61,777 nucleotides of DNA from Flavobacterium urumqiense (GCF_900108015.1 NZ_FNVP01000015.1:1-61777), one strand, 5' to 3'; counted from the first letter of the stretch, positions 25,980 through 35,653 are shown. Made by a program: numbers and translations. The notes: generated by a model from the letters alone, not told the origin.

Positions 25980-26927
25980 TTATAATGATTTTATAAAAAG
26001 ATTGATAGCGGTTACTAATTTTTCGGTTATGGGCAAATTGGGATCAGAGTATGATTTCATATTCTCTGTATCGTCTCCTTTTATATTTTTAAAAATGTGA
26101 TTCATGTCTTCTATAATGACAAGCTTAGCTTCTGGTTTTGCTTTTTTTAGTAATTCAGCGTCCGAAATGCTAACTTGCAAATCTTTAGTTCCATTAATTA
26201 GTAACACAGGAATTCCCAGTTTTTTAATTTCATTTTGTGGATTATATTTTATCCAGGAAATCATGTAGGGTTGGACACTTTCTCTAAAAAGGGAGGCCAG
26301 CATTTTATTTTTTAATTCGAATGTTTGTCCACTTTTAAGGATTTCCAGATCTTTTTGCACTTCGTCTTTTAGAGAAGGAGCCTGTTTTTCTATTTGCTCT
26401 ACTATAACAGCATCGATAGTTCTTCCGGCTCCAGCCAATGAAATAAAGGCATCGGCATTTTTGTTAGCAGCAATCATCCCTATCAAAGAACCTTCACTAT
26501 GACCGACAACTATTATTTTGCTGTATTTTTTTTGCTTTTTAAAGAAGTGAATAACTTCTTTGGCGTCATTTATGAAATCATCAAATGAAAGTGCAGCCTC
26601 ATTTACAGTTCCAGCAGCCATTTGTGCAATAATTCTTTTGTCATAAGAAAAAACAGCTTGGTTATTTTTAGACAAATCTTCTGATAAATATTTTAATGAA
26701 TTGTTGGTCATTCCTTTCTGATTACCGTCTCTGTCAGTAGGACCGGACCCTGCAATCAGAATAATAAGATTTGTTTTTTTATTCTCTTTAAGCGGGGAAT
26801 AGAGCGTTCCTTTTAATATGGGATTGATTATTATTTCTTTTTTGTCAACGGAGGTCAAATCTGTTTTTTCTTGAGAAAAACCCAAGGTTGAAAGCAAAAT
26901 CAAGAAAGCGAATATTGATTTTTTCAT
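25980..26927 (-). CDS. Secreted alpha/beta hydrolase
   Basis: The 315-aa protein has a signal peptide (residues 1-18, ending LGFSQ). It shows the alpha/beta hydrolase fold: oxyanion region LIILIAGSGPTDRDGN, nucleophile elbow VVGHSEGSLIG (catalytic Ser), acid in LINGTKDLQVS and catalytic His in DMNHIFKNIKGD. It resembles the YqiA/EstA-like secreted esterases of Bacteroidota; the substrate is unknown. It starts one base after the upstream 114-aa gene's stop codon. Confidence 0.88.
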   Translation of the reverse strand: MKKSIFAFLILLSTLGFSQEKTDLTSVDKKEIIINPILKGTLYSPLKENKKTNLIILIAGSGPTDRDGNQKGMTNNSLKYLSEDLSKNNQAVFSYDKRIIAQMAAGTVNEAALSFDDFINDAKEVIHFFKKQKKYSKIIVVGHSEGSLIGMIAANKNADAFISLAGAGRTIDAVIVEQIEKQAPSLKDEVQKDLEILKSGQTFELKNKMLASLFRESVQPYMISWIKYNPQNEIKKLGIPVLLINGTKDLQVSISDAELLKKAKPEAKLVIIEDMNHIFKNIKGDDTENMKSYSDPNLPITEKLVTAINLFIKSL

Positions 26928-26928
26928 T

Positions 26929-27273
26929 TTATTTAGTGTTTAATAAGCTTATTGCCTCTTCCGGATTTTCAACTTCGATAATTAGTTTATTGTAATAGGA
27001 ATCTTTGAGTTCGACAATAATTGCATTTTTTTTATTGCAGACATCCCAAAAATTGCGTTTTCCTTTTTTTATATAAGTTCCAGCAGTAATAACCCATGGT
27101 AATTGGATACCTGGAATTTTCCAACCGATCCAAAAAGTAAATTCATCGTTGCTTTGATAAGCTCGGATTATTTGATCTTTGGAAACTCTAATCTTATTTT
27201 CGAACGCCCAAAATTTATGACTTCGGAGAATGTCAAAAATAAATTCATTTTCGTTTGATGTTACTGAAACCAT
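26929..27273 (-). CDS. Hypothetical protein, 114 aa
   Basis: I do not recognise the family. The protein is soluble, without a signal peptide. It contains several Trp (HKFWAFENKIRVSKDQIIRA and FTFWIGWKIPGIQLPWVITA), suggesting a beta-rich PH-like fold of the kind seen in small DUF1093/YdjM-type proteins, but this is a guess. It lies one base upstream of the hydrolase gene and is probably coupled to it. Confidence 0.65.
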   Translation of the reverse strand: MVSVTSNENEFIFDILRSHKFWAFENKIRVSKDQIIRAYQSNDEFTFWIGWKIPGIQLPWVITAGTYIKKGKRNFWDVCNKKNAIIVELKDSYYNKLIIEVENPEEAISLLNTK

Positions 27274-27309
27274 TATTGCGTTTGTGAAAAGTTAGTTGGC
27301 ATAAAAACA

Positions 27310-27333
27310 AAAACTCCTGAATTACAGGAGTTT
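27310..27333 (-). terminator. Terminator of DUF2805 gene
   Basis: AAACTCCTG and CAGGAGTTT flank AATTA, followed on the minus strand by TTGTTTTT. It lies just after the DUF2805 stop codon. Confidence 0.7.
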
Positions 27334-27338
27334 CATTT

Positions 27339-27620
27339 TTAATCAAGTTTGTTTTTTATGTAATATTTGCCATCCAAATCTTCATCAAAATCATCTATTT
27401 TAACGGGTTTTGGTTTTGGTTTATTTGCAGTAGCTTTCTTTTTCCACATTTCAAATTTTTCTGCAGGCATCTTCTTTTTCATGATTTCTAAAACCTCTTT
27501 TTCTACCAAACCAAATTCTTTTTTGATGATTTCAAAAGGATTTTTTTCTTCAAGGGCCATTGTAACAAGTTTTTCTGTTTGTTCCCAGTTCAATTCTTTG
27601 CGGTTACTCTTTTTCATCAC
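27339..27620 (-). CDS. DUF2805 (TIGR03643-type) small protein
   Basis: The 93-aa basic protein has a helix-turn-helix-like core (EQTEKLVTMALEEKNPFEII, FGLVEKEVLEIMKKKM, FEMWKKKATANK) that matches DUF2805/TIGR03643. Members resemble small DNA-binding proteins and often sit near photolyase genes. No photolyase is present here. Function is unknown; a regulatory role is inferred only from the fold. Confidence 0.8.
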   Translation of the reverse strand: MMKKSNRKELNWEQTEKLVTMALEEKNPFEIIKKEFGLVEKEVLEIMKKKMPAEKFEMWKKKATANKPKPKPVKIDDFDEDLDGKYYIKNKLD

Positions 27621-27736
27621 GTGAAAATTAATTCAAATAAGTTGTTAATGATTAATAAATTACATTTCTAATTATCATCCAATATTAAGAAAAAAAATAA
27701 TTACTTCCTGTCAAAAGCACATTTTTTTTATTCTTT

Positions 27737-28564
27737 TTAATTCTTTTCTATTTTGTGCGGTTTTTGAAACGGGATTTTCAATAAATTTTTCAAATTATTG
27801 TGTTCTTCGGGTTTTGGATGTGTATCTATCCCATAGATGATTTCTTCTTTTGGGAGTGTCATAAAAGTACCAAAAAGACGGTCCCAGACAGAAAATATAT
27901 TTCCGTAATTGCTATCTGTATAGGGTAAAACATGATGATGATGTACTTTATGCATATCTGGTGATACGATAAAATAACTAAGTATAGTATCCAGTTTTCT
28001 GGGAATCGAGATATTTGCATGATTAAATTGTGTGGCAACAACAGATAAGGTCTGGTATAAGAAAACCATCCACATGGGGCTTCCTACAAGTAAAACACCC
28101 AAAGTTGTAAACGTAAAGCGAATAATGCTTTCGCCAGGATGATGCCTGTTAGCCGATGTCGTGTCTACCCAGGTATCGGTATGATGAATCAGGTGAAAAC
28201 GCCACAAAAATTTCGCTTTATGCTCCACCAGATGTACTAAATAGGCACCAATTAAATCCAATAAAAGCAATCCGATTAAGGTATAAAGCCATACAGGCAT
28301 CTCCGGTAGCCATTGTAAAATTCCAAAATGGTTTGCAATGGTCCAATCTGCAGTTTGTAATAAAATAAAAGCCAAAAAGAAATTTATAATGATGGTTGTC
28401 AGCGTCAAAAATATATTAATACTTGCATGATGCCATTTTTTATAAGTAAAATTGAAAAGCGGAAAAGCATTTTCGATTAACCAAAAAATAGTAATACCAC
28501 TTACCAGAATCAAACTTCGGTGTGAGGAAGGAATCGTGGAAAAATAAGAAACAATATCATTCAT
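27737..28564 (-). CDS. Sterol desaturase/fatty acid hydroxylase family protein
   Basis: The 275-aa integral membrane di-iron enzyme has four or more hydrophobic segments. The histidine clusters are HLVEHKAKFLWRFHLIHH (HxxxH and HxxHH), ANRHHPGE and HKVHHHHVLP, as in the family. The closing NYGNIFSVWDRLFGTFMTLP is also typical. The lipid or carotenoid substrate cannot be told from the sequence. It follows AlkB at 47 bases on the same strand. Confidence 0.88.
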   Translation of the reverse strand: MNDIVSYFSTIPSSHRSLILVSGITIFWLIENAFPLFNFTYKKWHHASINIFLTLTTIIINFFLAFILLQTADWTIANHFGILQWLPEMPVWLYTLIGLLLLDLIGAYLVHLVEHKAKFLWRFHLIHHTDTWVDTTSANRHHPGESIIRFTFTTLGVLLVGSPMWMVFLYQTLSVVATQFNHANISIPRKLDTILSYFIVSPDMHKVHHHHVLPYTDSNYGNIFSVWDRLFGTFMTLPKEEIIYGIDTHPKPEEHNNLKNLLKIPFQKPHKIEKN

Positions 28565-28611
28565 AATTTGATTATTTATTTCAAATCTAATAATTTTTAG
28601 TGAAATAAAAT

Positions 28612-29220
28612 TTATTTGATTACACGAAATGTCAAATTTATTCTGGGACCTACAGGTTTACTGGTTTTAGGGATTTGATGTTTCCAGAAATGCTGTGTTG
28701 TTCCTTTCATTAGTAATAAACTCGCGTGTTCCAGAACAATACTTTTTTTCTGGTCTTTACAGGAATTGTGTTTAAACTGAAAAGTACGTTCGGCACCAAA
28801 ACTCACTGAAGCAATTATCGGGTTGGTTCCTAATTCTTTTTCATTATCGGCGTGCCAGCCGTTACTGTCTTTTCCGTCGCGATAATAATTGAGTAAAACA
28901 GTAGTGAAATTTGTATCGGAAACACTTTCTACCTTTGATTTTATCTTTTGCAAAAGCAAATTCCAAACGTGCGGTTGCATTTTTATATTCGAATAGGAAT
29001 AGGATTTTCCTTCATTGCCAATCAAAGCTGTTAATCGCGGTTGCGGATACGTTTTACCGAAAACGCGAATGTCATCTTGTTGCCACGGAATTTCATTTAA
29101 CAACTCCGCGTAAATTGAATCAGATTCTTCTTTGTCAAAAAAATGAGGGTAATAAATGACCTCTGCGTCAGGCAAATTAAGGAAAATGGGGTCAGGAATG
29201 TTTTCGAACAGTGATTTCAA
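28612..29220 (-). CDS. alkB: AlkB-type 2-oxoglutarate/Fe(II) dioxygenase
   Basis: It should repair alkylated bases (1-methyladenine, 3-methylcytosine) by oxidative demethylation. The 202-aa protein has iron ligands HxD in GWHADNEKELG and the distal His in TTQHFWKHQIPK, plus the 2-oxoglutarate-binding PRINLTFR. Its length and the substrate loop PQPRLTALIG resemble the ALKBH2-like bacterial group rather than E. coli AlkB. It is encoded three bases after the DoxX-like gene. Confidence 0.9.
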   Translation of the reverse strand: MKSLFENIPDPIFLNLPDAEVIYYPHFFDKEESDSIYAELLNEIPWQQDDIRVFGKTYPQPRLTALIGNEGKSYSYSNIKMQPHVWNLLLQKIKSKVESVSDTNFTTVLLNYYRDGKDSNGWHADNEKELGTNPIIASVSFGAERTFQFKHNSCKDQKKSIVLEHASLLLMKGTTQHFWKHQIPKTSKPVGPRINLTFRVIK

Positions 29221-29223
29221 TTT

Positions 29224-29577
29224 TTAGGTATAAAGATAGGCCCAGTAAATCAATCCCAATTGTAAAGGCATTCGCAAAATCAAAGCCCATTTTGGCAAAC
29301 CCATTCTTGCTTTCTCGTTAAAATACATGTAGAGATGTGTGGGGAAAACAGCTATTAATAAGGCGATAACTCCCCATGCAGCATAATTGGAGAGTATAGG
29401 AAAACAGAGTCCAATACCTAAAATTATTTCGGCCAATCCACTTATAGAATTCAATAATTTTGGATTTGGAAAATAGGAAGGAATGATTTTAAGATACAGT
29501 CTTGGATTTCTGAAATGGTTTAATCCTGCGATGAAGTAAATAAAAGCCATTGCATATAAATGCCAAGGTAAATTCAT
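29224..29577 (-). CDS. DoxX-like small membrane protein
   Basis: The 117-aa protein has four hydrophobic helices and the DoxX/MauE-like pattern GLNHFRNPRLYLKIIPSYFP and NSISGLAEIILGIGLCFP. Members are inner-membrane proteins of uncertain function, sometimes linked to redox. It sits directly upstream of alkB (3-base gap) and they are likely cotranscribed. Confidence 0.8.
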   Translation of the reverse strand: MNLPWHLYAMAFIYFIAGLNHFRNPRLYLKIIPSYFPNPKLLNSISGLAEIILGIGLCFPILSNYAAWGVIALLIAVFPTHLYMYFNEKARMGLPKWALILRMPLQLGLIYWAYLYT

Positions 29578-29644
29578 AATATAGTTTTATTACGAATTTA
29601 TAAAAAAATCATTGTAGTTGGTGATTTTATTCTAAAAATAGGAA

Positions 29645-30541
29645 TTATAATTTTCTCTTAAAGTTCACGTTCATGATTATAATGGCCAAAATAATCAAGA
29701 CAATTCCAAACCATTGGATTGCATTGACATTTTCGTTTAGAAGGAAATAAGCCATCATAACAGAAACAGGAAGTTCCAGAGCTGAGACTATGCTTCCTAA
29801 TCCAATGCCGGTTAATGGAAACCCGGCATTAAACAATAAAGGTGGAATAACAGTTCCAAAAAGAGCCAATACAATTCCCCATTTCATGAAAATATCAAAA
29901 TTGAAAGGCGTCGTTTGTGTTGCAATCCCAAATCCAAATATAATTACGGCTCCGCCCAAAAGCATATACAAACTGCGTTGCGGTGAGGAAACGTGGGTTG
30001 CCACACGATTAGCGGTAAACATAGTGGTAGTAAATGATACGGCTGAGAAAAGCCCTAAAACGATACCGTGCCAGTCTAATTCTATTTTGCTTTGTATAAG
30101 ATTAGTCGCGAGAGCAGTCCCAATTAAAACGATAAGTACCGATATGATTTTTTGTGTAGAAGGTATTTTTTTTTCTAAAATCATTTCGAATAAAACACCC
30201 ATCCAAACGGTTTGCATCAACAAAATAATGGCAATCGAAACTGGAATATATTTGATAGCCAAATAATAAAAAATACTAGTCATTCCTAAAGAAGTTCCGG
30301 CTAGCATTAATTGACCTATGTTTTTCTTAGATGCTTTTACTACTTGCTTTCCTTTTTTGGCTTTTTGAAAGACATTAATAAGCAAGAGGGCAAGTAATCC
30401 ATATACAAATTGTGCGGTTGTTACTTCGGGTGTGGTAAAACCTTCACCATAAGCTATCTTTACAAAAGTGGCCAGCATTCCATAACTCGTTGCGCCCAAT
30501 CCCACTAAGAAAACTCCTTTTAATACGCTATTCTTTGTCAT
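29645..30541 (-). CDS. EamA/DMT superfamily transporter
   Basis: The 298-aa inner-membrane protein has ten predicted helices in two EamA repeats (about residues 8-145 and 160-295). The family exports metabolites such as amino acids or nucleosides; the cargo here is unknown. It is 67 bases upstream of the DoxX-like gene on the same strand. Confidence 0.88.
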   Translation of the reverse strand: MTKNSVLKGVFLVGLGATSYGMLATFVKIAYGEGFTTPEVTTAQFVYGLLALLLINVFQKAKKGKQVVKASKKNIGQLMLAGTSLGMTSIFYYLAIKYIPVSIAIILLMQTVWMGVLFEMILEKKIPSTQKIISVLIVLIGTALATNLIQSKIELDWHGIVLGLFSAVSFTTTMFTANRVATHVSSPQRSLYMLLGGAVIIFGFGIATQTTPFNFDIFMKWGIVLALFGTVIPPLLFNAGFPLTGIGLGSIVSALELPVSVMMAYFLLNENVNAIQWFGIVLIILAIIIMNVNFKRKL

Positions 30542-30658
30542 TTTTTAAATTTTTAAGCGGGCAAAGATAGGGTTTAGTTATTAGTATGAATTATAAATTA
30601 GGAGTAAGATTTGAGTTTTGGACTTTAATCCTAAAAATAAATTTGAAAAATTCTCGTG

Positions 30659-31060
30659 TTATTTTTCTCCTTTCTCGACTAAATCACTCAAATGCAGACG
30701 CAATGCATCCACTGAAATATTAATTTCCCAAAAGGACAACCCTAAAGAAATTAGCAGGGAAAACAAACTCAATCCAAAAAGATAAATACTGGATACCTGC
30801 TGTTCTAAAAATAACATCATCATAGCGAAAACGGATAAAAATAAACTCATAACACCAGCCATCTGCATGTAACGAATAAGTGTTAATCGCAAGTTGAGGT
30901 TTTTTATTTCCAATAAAATCATCTTGTTTTCCTTCTCTTTATATGTTTTTTTCAATCCTCTGACAATAGTGGCAACGGTCAAAAACCGATTGGTGTAAGC
31001 CAATAATATTAACGAAGTAGCCGAGAAAAGGAGGGCAGGAGTTTCTATATGTAAAGTCAT
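30659..31060 (-). CDS. DUF2721 membrane protein
   Basis: The 133-aa protein opens ETPALLFSATSLILLAYTNR, the hallmark of DUF2721, with three hydrophobic segments and a basic cytoplasmic loop. Function is unknown. A promoter-like element lies upstream. Confidence 0.85.
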   Translation of the reverse strand: MTLHIETPALLFSATSLILLAYTNRFLTVATIVRGLKKTYKEKENKMILLEIKNLNLRLTLIRYMQMAGVMSLFLSVFAMMMLFLEQQVSSIYLFGLSLFSLLISLGLSFWEINISVDALRLHLSDLVEKGEK

Positions 31061-31099
31061 TTTTTGTTGTATTTAAATTGATTTAAAAAAGGCAATAAT

Positions 31100-31131
31100 C
31101 AAAGGTAATTATATCTTGTAAATTTGTTCAA
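31100..31131 (-). promoter_or_regulatory. Promoter of DUF2721 gene
   Basis: On the minus strand TTG (31131-31129), 21 bases, then TACCTTTG (31107-31100) match the Bacteroidota consensus, 40 bases before the start codon. Confidence 0.55.
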
Positions 31132-31346
31132 AACAGGAGCCTACCTTAATTAAAGCAAAAGTAAATAACATCCTATTAATAAGATATTCCTAATCCATGA
31201 AATTTTAATAAAGGATTTAAATAATATTGATCGTGCTCCATTTTTATTAAAATTAGTATTGATGTAGCTAATGAAAATATACATTAGAAATCAAGATTAA
31301 CATTCTAGACGTATTTATGTTAAATTTACCTATTGAAATTTAAATT

Positions 31347-32897
31347 ATGAAACAAAAATTAAGACAGCGGATCAAGAATATATTGGAACATCAGATAAAA
31401 CATATGGGTACATTTACCAGTGGTATTTATGTGTTTATTATTGGTTCTGTTTTATTGACGATTGATTATTATGTTGATTTTGGAATGAAATTCAAAATCA
31501 ATGAAATGGAAATTTATAATCGGCTGATTCCGGTTTCTACGATTTTAATCTCTATTCTTATTGGAATTTCACTAACTACCTTTTCTGTTATTTTTGTTGT
31601 AATGCAACTCGCATCTTCTCAGTTTTCACCGCGAATTTTGAGGCATTTTTTATCAAATAATATTAAAATGCAACGATTTATTGGATTATTTGTGGGTACA
31701 ATTTCGTTGTGTATTTTACCACAGTTGGCTTCCGTTTTTTACCAAACTTCGTTTCTTTTGACACTTACTATAGGCTCTCTTCTTGCTTTTTATTGTTTAG
31801 TGTGGTCTTATCCTAACATGATTAGCTATTTAAGTATAAATATGAATGTCTCCAGTATAACAAATGGAATTAAATCGGAAATGGTTGAAGAGATCAACGT
31901 GTTGTATCAGGAAAATTGGAGTGTTGGAAAAAATCTGCTTTACAAACGTTCCAAAATAAACCAAAATAAATTTCAAATAAAAATCGTAAGTCCATTTGAA
32001 ACGGGCTATTTGGATAGGGTGAATTATAAAAAATTGGAAAAAATAACGGAATATATCAATAATTCTGATGTGGGATTATTTTTTGAAAACGCATATCAAA
32101 AACCTATTGTAGGGGAATTTATTATGAAAAATACCACTACGCTTATGGTATTAGTTTTTAGTGAGGAACTCCAAATGAATCAGATAATTCGTTTGAAGAA
32201 AGATGTAGGAGCGATTGTCAGCAATACTTTTAGAGTTAAATTGTTTAGAAGTCATACTCAAGATGTGAATTTTGGTGTGAGAAAATTGGTAGACATTGCC
32301 ATAAAAGCCATTTCTCCTGCGGTTAATGATCCAACTACCTGTTTGAATTGTATAGACCAAATTGGGGAAATAGCAAAAGAGTTAGCAATACGAGAATTCC
32401 CTTCTACTGATTCCAGGACTTTGGAGTCTAAAAAAATACAAGTAAACGAATTTAATTTTGAAGAATTTATTGACTTTTGTTATGATCAGATTTTTCAGTG
32501 GGGAAAGGAGGATCCTACTGTGGTTAAAAGAATCATCAGATCAATCAGAATTATTTTACCATTAGTTGACAATCCTTTTAATTTAAAAATTTTAATTCAA
32601 CAAGTCGAAGAAATGGATCTTCTTGAAATTTATAACTTATTACAATACAAAAAAGGAAAGCTAAAAATCTCAAAGGAAAAATTAGTAATTGTAGAGAAGG
32701 AATTGTCCAAGTTTAGGCAAAAAGCAAAATTGCAAATTGCAAAGCTAGAGCTAAAAGGAGTTCTCGATCATTACGAGATAAATCATTATTCCGATAATTT
32801 AGAAATTACAACTGCTGAAATTGAAGCAATTAAATATCTTAAAGCCTACAAAACTGTAGAGGAAACTATTTATAAAAATGGAAATGAATTAACATAA
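31347..32897 (+). CDS. DUF2254 membrane protein
   Basis: The 516-aa protein has four N-terminal membrane helices (about residues 22-155) and a large cytoplasmic C-terminal part. The conserved DUF2254 blocks ISIGISLTTFSVIFVVMQL (as ILIGISLTTFSVIFVVMQLA) and VDIAIKAISPAVNDPTTC are present. Function is unknown; a channel role has been suggested for the family by its topology. It is monocistronic. Confidence 0.85.
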   Translation: MKQKLRQRIKNILEHQIKHMGTFTSGIYVFIIGSVLLTIDYYVDFGMKFKINEMEIYNRLIPVSTILISILIGISLTTFSVIFVVMQLASSQFSPRILRHFLSNNIKMQRFIGLFVGTISLCILPQLASVFYQTSFLLTLTIGSLLAFYCLVWSYPNMISYLSINMNVSSITNGIKSEMVEEINVLYQENWSVGKNLLYKRSKINQNKFQIKIVSPFETGYLDRVNYKKLEKITEYINNSDVGLFFENAYQKPIVGEFIMKNTTTLMVLVFSEELQMNQIIRLKKDVGAIVSNTFRVKLFRSHTQDVNFGVRKLVDIAIKAISPAVNDPTTCLNCIDQIGEIAKELAIREFPSTDSRTLESKKIQVNEFNFEEFIDFCYDQIFQWGKEDPTVVKRIIRSIRIILPLVDNPFNLKILIQQVEEMDLLEIYNLLQYKKGKLKISKEKLVIVEKELSKFRQKAKLQIAKLELKGVLDHYEINHYSDNLEITTAEIEAIKYLKAYKTVEETIYKNGNELT

Positions 32898-33098
32898 AAA
32901 GTTCCAAAATTGAAAGTTAGCAGCGTTAAGCATGATTTGGTGAATATTTTATGATCTTATTATTGGCGCGATAGTCAAAACGACTGTAAGGTGCAAATGA
33001 AATAATCAAAACTGAAAATAAACAAGGCAGGAGTTTCAATCTGCAAAATTATCTTGTTCAAAAATTATGTTTATTCCTATAATATTTAAAGTAGTTTA

Positions 33099-34016
33099 TT
33101 AAATAATCCAATTAAATTTTTGTTCGATAATTCTTGTTTTTTCTTCTTCAATAAATTTTAAATACGCTTTGGCCACAGGCGAAAATTTCTTGCCTTTCAA
33201 CCAAATTAAATTCCAGTTGGACCGAATTGGTAAGCCTTGTACCGGAATGATTTGCAAGCTACCATTATTGAGTTCGTTTTTTATACCAATTAAGGGCATA
33301 ATGGAACATCCAAGTCCGGCCAATACTGCTTGTTTTACCGCTTCGTTTGAAGTAAGCACCATTTTTTTTGGAACAGTTAACTGATTATTTTCTATAAATT
33401 TTTCCATTACATATCTAGTTCCGGACCCTTGCTCTCGATAGATTATTGGTAAGTTTTCAATTATTTTTTTATCTTGAATCCCGTTCCCTACTTTTTGATC
33501 AATGTTGGCAACAAGGAAAAGAGCATTAGGCATCAATTCTACTTTTTCAATTTGTAAGGTTTCTGGTAAAACGGAAACTAAAGAAAAATCTACTTCATTT
33601 TTTTCTAAATTTTTTAGCACTTTAGTTTTATTCGTCACATCAAGAAGTAATTCAACACCTTGATTTTGATTTAGAAAATCAGATAAAAAATAAGGAATAA
33701 CGTATTTACCCGTTGATACAACTGATATTTTCAGTCGTCCTGCTAATCGTCCCTTGAATGCCATTGTTTTGTAATTGATGGCATGTACTTCGTTTAGAAT
33801 TTTTTCCGCAGCCATGGCAATTTCTTTTCCAAAATCGGTCACGTATAGTTTTCGTCCGATTACTTCTGTAAGTGGAACATCAAACTGTTCTTGAAAATTT
33901 TTTAATTGAATGGATACGGCGGGTTGTGTAAGATGCAGTTCTACTGCTGCCTTAGTAATACTCTTGTTTTGGGCTATTTTTAAAAATACCTGTAGTTGGT
34001 GGAGCGTATAGTTCAT
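33099..34016 (-). CDS. LysR-family transcriptional regulator
   Basis: The 305-aa protein has an N-terminal winged HTH (LHQLQVFLKIAQNKSITKAA, then LHLTQPAVSIQLKNFQEQF) and a C-terminal periplasmic-binding-like effector domain (residues 90-295). The effector domain resembles the CysB/CbbR-type group. It is divergent from isocitrate dehydrogenase with an 87-base gap containing an inverted repeat, so it most likely controls that gene and itself. The effector is unknown. Confidence 0.9.
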   Translation of the reverse strand: MNYTLHQLQVFLKIAQNKSITKAAVELHLTQPAVSIQLKNFQEQFDVPLTEVIGRKLYVTDFGKEIAMAAEKILNEVHAINYKTMAFKGRLAGRLKISVVSTGKYVIPYFLSDFLNQNQGVELLLDVTNKTKVLKNLEKNEVDFSLVSVLPETLQIEKVELMPNALFLVANIDQKVGNGIQDKKIIENLPIIYREQGSGTRYVMEKFIENNQLTVPKKMVLTSNEAVKQAVLAGLGCSIMPLIGIKNELNNGSLQIIPVQGLPIRSNWNLIWLKGKKFSPVAKAYLKFIEEEKTRIIEQKFNWII

Positions 34017-34020
34017 AAAT

Positions 34021-34058
34021 AATTTTTATGCTTATCATTACAAATATAAATAAAAATT
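34021..34058. promoter_or_regulatory. Candidate LysR operator
   Basis: AATTTTTATGCTTAT (34021-34035) and ATAAATAAAAATT (34046-34058) form an imperfect inverted repeat with 10 bases between the arms. The centre contains TTAT-N10-ATAA, resembling LysR boxes. It sits between the divergent lysR and icd genes; binding is inferred. Confidence 0.4.
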
Positions 34059-34071
34059 TATGGATAGGCCA

Positions 34072-34079
34072 TTTTATCT
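34072..34079 (+). promoter_or_regulatory. -7 element of icd
   Basis: TATCTTTG (about 34073-34081) matches TAnnTTTG about 24 bases before the chosen ATG. No good TTG at 19 bases upstream, as expected for an activator-dependent promoter. Confidence 0.45.
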
Positions 34080-34103
34080 TTGTGCAAACAAATAAATAAA
34101 AAG

Positions 34104-35540
34104 ATGCAAAGAATAACAATCGCAAAAGGAGACGGAATAGGACCTGAAATAATGGATGCTACCTTGAAAATTATTAAAGCAGCGGGAGCGCAGTTAGAAT
34201 TTGACGAAATTGAAGTTGGTGAAAAAGTATACTTAAAAGGTAATACTTCTGGAATCGAAAAATCGTCTTGGGAAACTATAATAAACAATAAAGTTTTTCT
34301 TAAAGCTCCAATAACGACTCCACAAGGCGGGGGTTATAAAAGTCTGAATGTTACAACCAGAAAATTCTTAGGATTGTATTCTAATGTTAGACCATGTATG
34401 AGTTTGCATCCTTTTGTGGAAACAAAGCACCCTAAAATGGATATTGTCATTATTCGTGAAAATGAAGAAGATCTATATGCAGGTATTGAACATCAACAAA
34501 CCGATGAAGTTGTTCAGTGCTTGAAAATTATCAGTCGTCCGGGGTGTGAAAAAATTGTTCGCTATGCTTTTGAATATGCCAAACAGTATGGGAGGAAAAA
34601 AGTCACTTGTTTTACAAAAGACAATATCATGAAGCAAACTGACGGATTATTCCATGAAGTGTTTGATGAATTAGCGAAAGAATATCCTGAAATTGAAAAT
34701 GAACATTGGATTATAGATATTGGTGCCGCGAAAATGAGTGATACACCAGAAGATTTCGATGTCATAGTGACTCTAAATTTATATGGAGATGTAATTTCAG
34801 ATATTGCCGCACAAATTGCAGGATCTGTGGGATTGGCAGGCTCAGCGAATATAGGAGAAGAATGTGCCATGTTTGAGGCGATCCATGGATCAGCACCCAG
34901 AAGAGCTGGACAAAATGTAGCGAATCCTTCGGGATTGTTGCAAGGAGCAGTACTGATGTTAAATCATATTGGGCAAAACGAGGTGGCTAGCACAGTACAG
35001 AATGCATGGTTGAAAACTCTGGAAGATGGTATCCATACTTATGATATATACAAAGAAGGGGTAAGTAGCGCAAAAGTAGGAACTGCAGAATTTGCGGATG
35101 CAGTTATTTTAAATTTAGGGCAAAAACCGAAACAGCTTCTTGCGGTAGATTATAAAAATGGTCAACCCCTACATCTACCAAAATATAAGAAAAGACCAGC
35201 TGCCAAAAAAGATTTGGTCGGTCATGATGTTTTTGTGCATTGGAATGGAACTGAACCTGATGTATTAGCAGAGATGCTTAAAAATATAGGAACTGTAAAC
35301 TTAAAACTGAATATGATTACCAATAGAGGAATCAAAGTTTGGCCAGAAGGATTTAAACAAACATTTTGTACGGATCACTGGAGATGTCGTTTTAAAGCTG
35401 AGGATGGCAAAATAGTTAGTAAGAATGAAATTATTGAATTGTTACAGCAATTTATAGACGCGGATATTGATAGTATTAAAACTGAAAATTTATATAAGTT
35501 TGATGGTAAAATTGCATATTCATTGGGTCAGGGCCAATAA
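34104..35540 (+). CDS. icd: NADP-dependent isocitrate dehydrogenase, large Thermus-type
   Basis: The TCA-cycle enzyme oxidises isocitrate to 2-oxoglutarate, releasing CO2. The chosen start gives 478 aa (MQRITIAKGDGIGPEIMD); an ATG 24 bases upstream overlaps the -7 element. The IDH/IPMDH core has SLNVTTRKFLGLYSNVRP (substrate loop), RENEEDLYAGIEHQ and NLYGDVISDIAAQIAGSVG. A C-terminal domain of about 140 aa (from HDVFVHWNGTEPDVLAEM) marks the larger form first seen in Thermus. It is divergent from a LysR regulator. Confidence 0.9.
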   Translation: MQRITIAKGDGIGPEIMDATLKIIKAAGAQLEFDEIEVGEKVYLKGNTSGIEKSSWETIINNKVFLKAPITTPQGGGYKSLNVTTRKFLGLYSNVRPCMSLHPFVETKHPKMDIVIIRENEEDLYAGIEHQQTDEVVQCLKIISRPGCEKIVRYAFEYAKQYGRKKVTCFTKDNIMKQTDGLFHEVFDELAKEYPEIENEHWIIDIGAAKMSDTPEDFDVIVTLNLYGDVISDIAAQIAGSVGLAGSANIGEECAMFEAIHGSAPRRAGQNVANPSGLLQGAVLMLNHIGQNEVASTVQNAWLKTLEDGIHTYDIYKEGVSSAKVGTAEFADAVILNLGQKPKQLLAVDYKNGQPLHLPKYKKRPAAKKDLVGHDVFVHWNGTEPDVLAEMLKNIGTVNLKLNMITNRGIKVWPEGFKQTFCTDHWRCRFKAEDGKIVSKNEIIELLQQFIDADIDSIKTENLYKFDGKIAYSLGQGQ

Positions 35541-35653
35541 GAAAGATTTAGCCACTATTTATTTGAGAAAGGATATGCCATTAGATGGAGGAAAGAATTT
35601 ATTAAGAGTAGGTTTTGTTAATCTGTTCATTTAAGAAAAAAAAATTAATTATT

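Noticed and set aside
24068..31060. A single large minus-strand operon from DUF2721 to the M61 peptidase
   Set aside because: Terminators at 24020 and 27310, a promoter before DUF2721 and gaps of 67-170 bases indicate several transcription units.
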